The notes below the pieces were generated by a model that saw only the letters and a program-made list of their open reading frames with translations, was not told the origin of the DNA and made no database searches. From Lysobacter luteus (GTDB taxonomy: Bacteria; Pseudomonadota; Gammaproteobacteria; Xanthomonadales; Xanthomonadaceae), in NCBI RefSeq assembly GCF_907164845.1, contig NZ_OU015430.1, forward strand, positions 372,001 to 436,000: 64,000 nucleotides of DNA, in the 5' to 3' direction. Of the stretch, positions 59,563 to 64,000 are shown in pieces (the first letter of the stretch is position 1; each line of letters starts with the position of its first letter). The position numbers were made by a program, and so were the translations under genes.

Positions 59563-61173
59563 TCAGGGCGAGTGCCCGGCCAACGCGTGCTGGATGTCCT
59601 CCAGCCGGTGGCCGCGGGTTTCGATGCCGCTGCGCAGCAGCATCGCCGCCGAGATCGCCATCGGTACCGCGATCAAAATGGCCGACAGCGACAGGTGGGC
59701 GAACAGCCCGGCCACCCCGAGCCCGGCGCCCAGTATGCCGCCGAACTTCGAGCTGGCCGCGATCACGCCGGCGCCGGTGCCGCGCAGGTGCACCGGATAG
59801 ATCTCGGCCGCGTAGGGAATCAGCATCGCGATCACCCCGCCGCTGCTCACCAGCAGGGCGACGGTGGCGGCGGTGGTCGCGGCGGCCGAGCGCAGCGCCG
59901 CCATTTCGATCGCGGCGAATGCGAGCAGTGACACGACGGTCAAGGCGATGAACAGCACCAGCGAGCGGATCGTGCTCCAACGGTGGTAGAGCCAGACCAC
60001 CACGCCGATGCCCGGCAGTGCCAGCAGCGCCGACTGGGCCAGCAGCGCACTGGCTGCCCGGGAATCGACGCCCAGCTGGACCAGGTTGACCGGCAGCCAC
60101 AGCACGAACCCGAACGTCACCAGTCCCCAGCCCACCCCACAGGCCGCCAGGCCCCAGCTGATCGCCGCGTGGCGGCCGCGCAGCAACTGGCGCCAGGTGG
60201 CGAGCGGGTGGCGCTCGTCGATCACCGGCGCGCCCGGGTGGGCGTCATCGTCGGGCTGGGCCCCGACCGTGCCGGAAAACTTCGCCAGCACCTCGCGCGC
60301 CTGCTGCTCCAGCCCGGCGTTGGACAGGAAGCGGGGTGATTCGGGGATCAGCCGGTTGAGCGCGATGATCAATGCGCCGGTCGGCAGGCCGAGCAGCCAC
60401 AGCGCCCGCCAGCTCAGCAGCGGCTCCAGCCACGTCGCAGCGCCCGCGGCCGCAAGGTAGCCGGCCGAGGTGCCGATGCCCCCCAGCGCGACCAGCAGCC
60501 AGCCGCGCTGCGCCGCCGGGATGGTCTCGGCCATCAGGGTGAAGGTGATCGGCAGCAGGCCACCGGCCGACGCCCCCATCAGGAAGCACATCGCCAGGTT
60601 CCACTCGAATGCCGGCATCGCCCCGCAAATCGCGGTACCCATGAACATCAGCGCCGACAGCAGGATGGCGGCGCGGCGGCCGAACAGGTCGGCCATCCGC
60701 CCCCAGACCACCGAGCCGATCGCGGTGCCGACCAGCGCGACCAGCGCCAGCCATCCGGCCGAGCGCTCGCTGATCCCGTACTCGTCGGTCATCCCCGGGA
60801 TCACGAAGCCGAGCGTGGCCGGCTTCATCACGTCGACCGTCAGCGCGACCACCAGCACCAGCACCAGCTTCCAGTGCTCGCGGTTGAGCGGCACGCCGTC
60901 GGCCACGTGGAAGTGCAGGTGGTCGCCGCCGGCCAGCGCCTGCCGCATCTGCGACAGTCGCGGCATCAGCCCGTAGAAGGCCAGCAGCAGGCCGGCCGGG
61001 ATCATTGCCATGCCGGCCAGCATCCAGCCGTCCATCGGCATGCCCACCATCTGCCAGTGGGTGTGCCGGCCCATCATGAACATCGGCATGTGCGAGAACA
61101 CGCCGGCCACCAGCAGTGCGCACCCGGCCCAGAAGGCGACGGGGTGGTGGAATGACAGGCCGTTGGATTTCAC
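59563..61173 (-). CDS. MFS transporter with His/Met-rich N-terminal extension
   Basis: 536 residues. GTG start at 61173 overlaps the DUF3297 stop (GTGA). The first ~90 residues hold two extra hydrophobic segments with a His/Met-rich loop (MPMFMMGRHTHWQMVGMPMD). Then comes the standard 12-span MFS core: GRMADLFGRRAAILL, PESPRFL, RGTGAGVIAASSKFGGILG. Substrate unknown; sugar or aromatic acid porter pattern. The loop could bind metal, which is inference. Coupled translation with DUF3297. Confidence 0.88.
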   Translation of the reverse strand: MKSNGLSFHHPVAFWAGCALLVAGVFSHMPMFMMGRHTHWQMVGMPMDGWMLAGMAMIPAGLLLAFYGLMPRLSQMRQALAGGDHLHFHVADGVPLNREHWKLVLVLVVALTVDVMKPATLGFVIPGMTDEYGISERSAGWLALVALVGTAIGSVVWGRMADLFGRRAAILLSALMFMGTAICGAMPAFEWNLAMCFLMGASAGGLLPITFTLMAETIPAAQRGWLLVALGGIGTSAGYLAAAGAATWLEPLLSWRALWLLGLPTGALIIALNRLIPESPRFLSNAGLEQQAREVLAKFSGTVGAQPDDDAHPGAPVIDERHPLATWRQLLRGRHAAISWGLAACGVGWGLVTFGFVLWLPVNLVQLGVDSRAASALLAQSALLALPGIGVVVWLYHRWSTIRSLVLFIALTVVSLLAFAAIEMAALRSAAATTAATVALLVSSGGVIAMLIPYAAEIYPVHLRGTGAGVIAASSKFGGILGAGLGVAGLFAHLSLSAILIAVPMAISAAMLLRSGIETRGHRLEDIQHALAGHSP

Positions 61174-61436
61174 TCGGCGGGACTTTCGCTGTCGCCGGCC
61201 GTATCGAGGAAATAGGGTTCGACGGTGCCCTTGACCTTCATCGTCATCGGCTGGCCGCGGCGGTCCAGCGACTTGCCGACGGGCAGCTTCACCCATCCCT
61301 CGCTGACGCAGTACTCCTCGACGTTATGGCGCTCCACGCCGTTGAAGCGGATGCCGATGCCGCGTTCCAGGGTGGCGGCGTCGTGATGCGGGCTGCGCGG
61401 ATCGGTGGCGAGGCGGTCGGGCGGGGTGTCGGTCAT
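61170..61436 (-). CDS. DUF3297 family protein
   Basis: 88 residues: MTDTPPDRLATDPRSPHHDA, then RGIGIRFNGVERHNVEEYCV, GWVKLPVGKSLDRRGQP and MKVKGTVEPYF, all characteristic of DUF3297. Small cytoplasmic protein of unknown role. ATG at 61436. Its stop overlaps the MFS start. The longer upstream ORF (to 61538) is discarded because the family starts at this Met. Confidence 0.88.
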   Translation of the reverse strand: MTDTPPDRLATDPRSPHHDAATLERGIGIRFNGVERHNVEEYCVSEGWVKLPVGKSLDRRGQPMTMKVKGTVEPYFLDTAGDSESPAE

Positions 61437-61697
61437 CGGCTGGGTCTCGTTGGGGTGGCGCCGGCCACGGGCGCACAGGATAAGGCGCGGGCCCCGGCTG
61501 AACAGGGACTCGGGGTCGTTCCACGGGGGCGGTTGCAATCCTGCGCGGGCCGGGCTAGGGTGCGCGTGCTGCTTGCCAGGGTCACCGTGAATCGTGGCCC
61601 GATGCCGTAGATCCCTGATCCGCTACATCGTTGCACCTCGCTTACTCCTTGCAACCAGCACACCACCGCGCAAGCGGTATTCCAAAAAAACTGTTCC

Positions 61698-61703
61698 AAG
61701 GAG
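61698..61703 (+). promoter_or_regulatory. Ribosome binding site of the cold shock gene
   Basis: AAGGAG with seven bases to the ATG at 61711. The 275-base gap upstream (61437-61710) should contain the promoter and a long leader, as usual for cold shock genes; no -35/-10 pair is confidently assigned. Confidence 0.6.
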
Positions 61704-61710
61704 CAAGAAA

Positions 61711-61920
61711 ATGTCGAACCGTGAAACCGGTACCGTCAAGTGGTTCAACGATGCCAAGGGCTTTGGCTTCATCTCCCGCGAGAATGGCGAGGACGTGTTC
61801 GTTCACTTCCGCGCCATCCAGGGTCAGGGCTTCAAGTCCCTGCAGGAAGGCCAGAAGGTCAGCTTCACCGTCACCCAGGGCCAGAAGGGCCTGCAGGCTG
61901 ACGCCGTCGAAGCGCTGTAA
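61711..61920 (+). CDS. Cold shock protein, CspA family
   Basis: 69 residues, the standard length. RNP-like motifs [16 protein letters not shown] and DVFVHFRAI are clear. Single-stranded nucleic-acid binding OB fold, an RNA chaperone. The upstream leader may carry temperature-dependent structure. A strong terminator follows. Confidence 0.96.
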   Translation: MSNRETGTVKWFNDAKGFGFISRENGEDVFVHFRAIQGQGFKSLQEGQKVSFTVTQGQKGLQADAVEAL

Positions 61921-61966
61921 GGCATCGATCGGAGCGGACGCTTCGGCGGCCGCAACGTGATCCAGG

Positions 61967-61997
61967 AAAGCCCGGCTTAGGCCGGGCTTTTCTTTTG
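61967..61997 (+). terminator. Terminator after the cold shock gene
   Basis: Ten-base stem AAAGCCCGGC (61967-61976) with GCCGGGCTTT (61981-61990), TTAG loop, then TCTTTT. Confidence 0.92.
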
Positions 61998-62111
61998 GCC
62001 GACCCCAGGGGTGACCGTCCGGCACCCGGCTTCGCCCGCGTTGACCGCGCATGGCCGGCAACAGTGGTACACCTCGGTGCCCGCGGCCTCGCCGCATCAG
62101 CAGGAGCCGAG

Positions 62112-62300
62112 ATGAGCAAGTTCCATCCGCCGGCGTCGCCCGCCGACGAAGTCCGCACCGACCAGGGTGAACTGCGCAAGCCCGACGACCGCGCCGACCA
62201 GCCCGGCCAGGGCGCCAACCTCACGCCCGCATGGCAGCAGCGCCGTGGCGACGGCGCGCCGCCGCCGGAGGAGCTGCAAACCGAACGCCCCGAGGAGTGA
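62112..62300 (+). CDS. Small hydrophilic hypothetical protein
   Basis: 62 residues. Rich in Asp, Glu, Arg, Pro, Gln, with no hydrophobic segment (MSKFHPPASPADEVRTDQGE, PPPEELQTERPEE). CAGGAG precedes the ATG, with a typical start region. Similar in character to the small protein at 49678, without clear homology. Family not recognised. Confidence 0.55.
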   Translation: MSKFHPPASPADEVRTDQGELRKPDDRADQPGQGANLTPAWQQRRGDGAPPPEELQTERPEE

Positions 62301-62391
62301 ACCGCCCGGCCACGCGCCCCGGTGGCGCGGCGGCATTGCGGACAGGGTCCGCCGGCCGCATCTACTGACCGACCTTCCAGGGAGCCCCGCC

Positions 62392-63051
62392 ATGTCCACG
62401 CCGGTTCGCATCGACTTTGTCTCGGACGTCTCCTGCCCGTGGTGCGCAGTCGGGCTCAAGTCGCTGCAGCAGGCGATCGACCGCGTCGGTGATGCGGTGG
62501 ACGTCGAGCTGCACTTCCAGCCATTCGAGCTCAACCCCCGGATGCCACCGGAAGGCGAGGACAGTGACGAGCACCTCGCCCTCAAGTACGGCGCAAGCGC
62601 GGAGCAACTCGCACAGAACCGCGAGGTGCTCCGGCAGCGGGGTGCCGCGCTGGGCTTCGAGTTCAACCGGCGTAGCCGCGTCTACAACACCTTCGACGCG
62701 CACCGGCTGCTGCACTGGGCAGGCACCCTCGGCCGGAGCCAGGAACTGGCGCTCAAGCAGGCGCTGCTGCGGGCGTATTTCACCGACGACCTGGACGTGT
62801 CTTCGCATGAGGTGTTGGCCGACGCGGCCGCCACCGCCGGGCTGGACCGTGACGAGGCATTGCAAGTGCTCGGTTCCGATCGCCACGCCGACGACGTGCG
62901 GGCGCGCGAGCAGCTCTATCAGCAGCGCGGGATCAGCGCGGTGCCGTCGGTGATCATCAACGACCGCCACCTGATCCAGGGCGGCCAGCCGGTGGAACTG
63001 TTCGAGCAGGCGCTGCGGCAGATCGCCGCCGAAGGGCCAGCGAACGGTTGA
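62392..63051 (+). CDS. DsbA family oxidoreductase, FrnE-like
   Basis: 219 residues. CPWC redox motif in DFVSDVSCPWCAVG and cis-proline region ISAVPSVIIND are typical of the DsbA/FrnE group. No signal peptide, so it is cytoplasmic, as FrnE is. It probably acts as a thiol oxidoreductase in oxidative stress. Preceded by GGGAGCC. Ends three bases before the convergent DUF3247 gene. Confidence 0.9.
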   Translation: MSTPVRIDFVSDVSCPWCAVGLKSLQQAIDRVGDAVDVELHFQPFELNPRMPPEGEDSDEHLALKYGASAEQLAQNREVLRQRGAALGFEFNRRSRVYNTFDAHRLLHWAGTLGRSQELALKQALLRAYFTDDLDVSSHEVLADAAATAGLDRDEALQVLGSDRHADDVRAREQLYQQRGISAVPSVIINDRHLIQGGQPVELFEQALRQIAAEGPANG

Positions 63052-63054
63052 CGG

Positions 63055-63354
63055 TCACTCCGGGTCCAGCCGCCGCACCTCGCGGATCCGGTCGACCCAC
63101 AGGTCGCGCCAGCCGGCGGATTCGGGATGGTCCAGCGCCGGTTGCTCGATCCTCACCACCGCGTTCATTCCTTCGCGCCCGTCGGGGCCGAAGAACATCT
63201 GCGCGATCGGCCGGGCGGCGACGATGCCGGTGACCTCGCTGCCGTCCTCCAGCCCCAGCAGGACATGGGCGCCGTTGGGCAGCCGCTCGATGTTGCGCTG
63301 GATCGCGGCGATGGCGTCCGGGTCGGTATGCACGCGCTCGGCATTGCGGGTCAT
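63055..63354 (-). CDS. DUF3247 family protein
   Basis: 99 residues starting MTRNAERVHTDPDAIAAIQR, with LPNGAHVLLGLEDGSEVTG and DLWVDRIREVRRLDPE, characteristic of DUF3247, found in Xanthomonadaceae. Function unknown. The start at 63354 is the family Met; the longer ORF to 63780 overlaps the Ku gene in antisense and is discarded. GGAGACCCCC upstream. Confidence 0.85.
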   Translation of the reverse strand: MTRNAERVHTDPDAIAAIQRNIERLPNGAHVLLGLEDGSEVTGIVAARPIAQMFFGPDGREGMNAVVRIEQPALDHPESAGWRDLWVDRIREVRRLDPE

Positions 63355-63516
63355 GGGGGTCTCCTGCGTGGCTTGCCCGGACGCTAGCGCGGGCAGCCGC
63401 AAGCCGCGGTGAACCCGGCAGGCGACCGCGCGGGCGCAACGCCGGCGATTCAACGCGCGCGTCACATTCATCTTTTGATACTCGACGGCCCGCACTGCAC
63501 TGCGCAGGAGCCCGCC

Positions 63517-64000
63517 ATGGCCCGCCCGATCTGGTCCGGCACCCTCTCGTTCGGCCTGCTCAACATCCCGGTCTCGCTGATGTCGGGCGAGCGCAAGACC
63601 GACATCTCGTTCCGGATGCTCGATTCGCGCAACAACCAGCCCATCCGCTACGAGCGCGTCAACGCCGAGACCGGCGAGGAAGTCGCCTGGAAGGACATCG
63701 TCAAGGCGTTCGAGTACGACAAGGGCAGCTACGTCGTGCTCGAGCCCGACGACATCAAGTCGGCCGCGCCCGAGAGCCACGACGCGATCGAGGTCGAGGC
63801 CTTCGTCGACGTGGAGTCGATCGGTCCGCAGTTCTTCGAGAAGCCCTATGTGCTGGTGCCGGCCAAGAAGGCCGAGAAGGGCTACGTGCTCCTGCGCGAG
63901 GCGCTGGCGCGCACGGGCAAGATCGGCATCGCCCGGGTCGTCATCCGCACGCGCGAGAGCCTCTGCGCGGTCATGCCGCAGGACAATGCGCTGCTGCTGA
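63517..64000 (+). CDS. ku: Non-homologous end joining protein Ku (5' part)
   Basis: First 161 codons, cut by the window end. MARPIWSGTLSFGLLNIPVS, then SFRMLDSRNNQPIRYERVN and ALARTGKIGIARVVIRTRES are typical of bacterial Ku. It binds DNA double-strand ends as a homodimer and recruits LigD. LigD is expected nearby but is not in the window. CAGGAGCCCGCC precedes the ATG. Confidence 0.96.
   Translation, partial: MARPIWSGTLSFGLLNIPVSLMSGERKTDISFRMLDSRNNQPIRYERVNAETGEEVAWKDIVKAFEYDKGSYVVLEPDDIKSAAPESHDAIEVEAFVDVESIGPQFFEKPYVLVPAKKAEKGYVLLREALARTGKIGIARVVIRTRESLCAVMPQDNALLL

Overview
The window is a stretch of high-GC chromosome from a gammaproteobacterium, most likely Xanthomonadaceae (Lysobacter/Luteimonas/Xanthomonas-like). 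The call rests on gene content (homodimeric aceE, an AlaA-type aminotransferase, DUF3247, DUF3297, DUF1203, several secreted S9 peptidases), on REP-type inverted repeats with the GTAGGAGC edge, and on a RAYT transposase lying between two of them. No ribosomal RNA, tRNA, CRISPR array, prophage or insertion sequence is apparent. Genes are tightly packed, and many neighbours overlap by 4 to 8 bases (ATGA, GTGA, TGATG), which marks translational coupling.

Layout. 1-3.1 kb: the 3' end of rho (apparently damaged) with a strong terminator, a KefC-type K+/H+ antiporter and a secreted TonB_C-like protein. 3.1-9.4 kb: a large membrane-anchored ankyrin protein coupled to a YcgL protein, then the cyanide-insensitive cytochrome bd oxidase genes. 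9.5-24.6 kb: housekeeping metabolism (S9 peptidase, hemF, methyltransferase, SGNH hydrolase, alaA, rsgA, a DUF1704 metalloprotease-like protein, maeB, aceE), punctuated by five REP doublets and the RAYT gene. 24.6-29.6 kb: an accessory stretch whose 25.6-27.8 kb part is visibly lower in GC. It holds a NERD-domain protein, an HNH endonuclease with a possible SRA-like N-terminal half, a glycosyltransferase and an unusual long SRAP (HMCES/YedK-like) protein.

29.9-42.1 kb: envelope and stress functions. These are a YfcA-type exporter, a DUF885 lipoprotein and an S9 peptidase, a DUF808 membrane protein, a three-gene DUF2167 operon, msrB-msrA, a TonB_C-like lipoprotein, and a cysteine hydrolase divergent from an AsnC/Lrp regulator. 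42.1-48.9 kb: a LytTR two-component pair read into a small secreted Cys-containing protein and a K+-channel-like protein with an altered selectivity filter, then membrane proteins, an esterase and an SDR. 48.9-55.9 kb: two orphan proteins, a degenerate HD-GYP protein, an ECF42-type sigma factor with two DGPF (YCII) proteins, an FMN reductase and a YadGH-like ABC exporter. 56-64 kb: a ZIP metal transporter, Mn-catalase, a zinc-ribbon SDR, an MFS transporter, DUF3297, a cold shock protein, a hydrophilic small protein, a DsbA/FrnE-like oxidoreductase, DUF3247 and the start of the NHEJ protein Ku.

The most distinctive features are the REPIN/RAYT family (two stem variants with compensatory changes), the low-GC NERD + HNH islet, the SRAP protein with a helical insertion, the LytTR/secreted/channel cluster, and the broken rho end. 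All functional statements come from reading motifs. No database search was possible.
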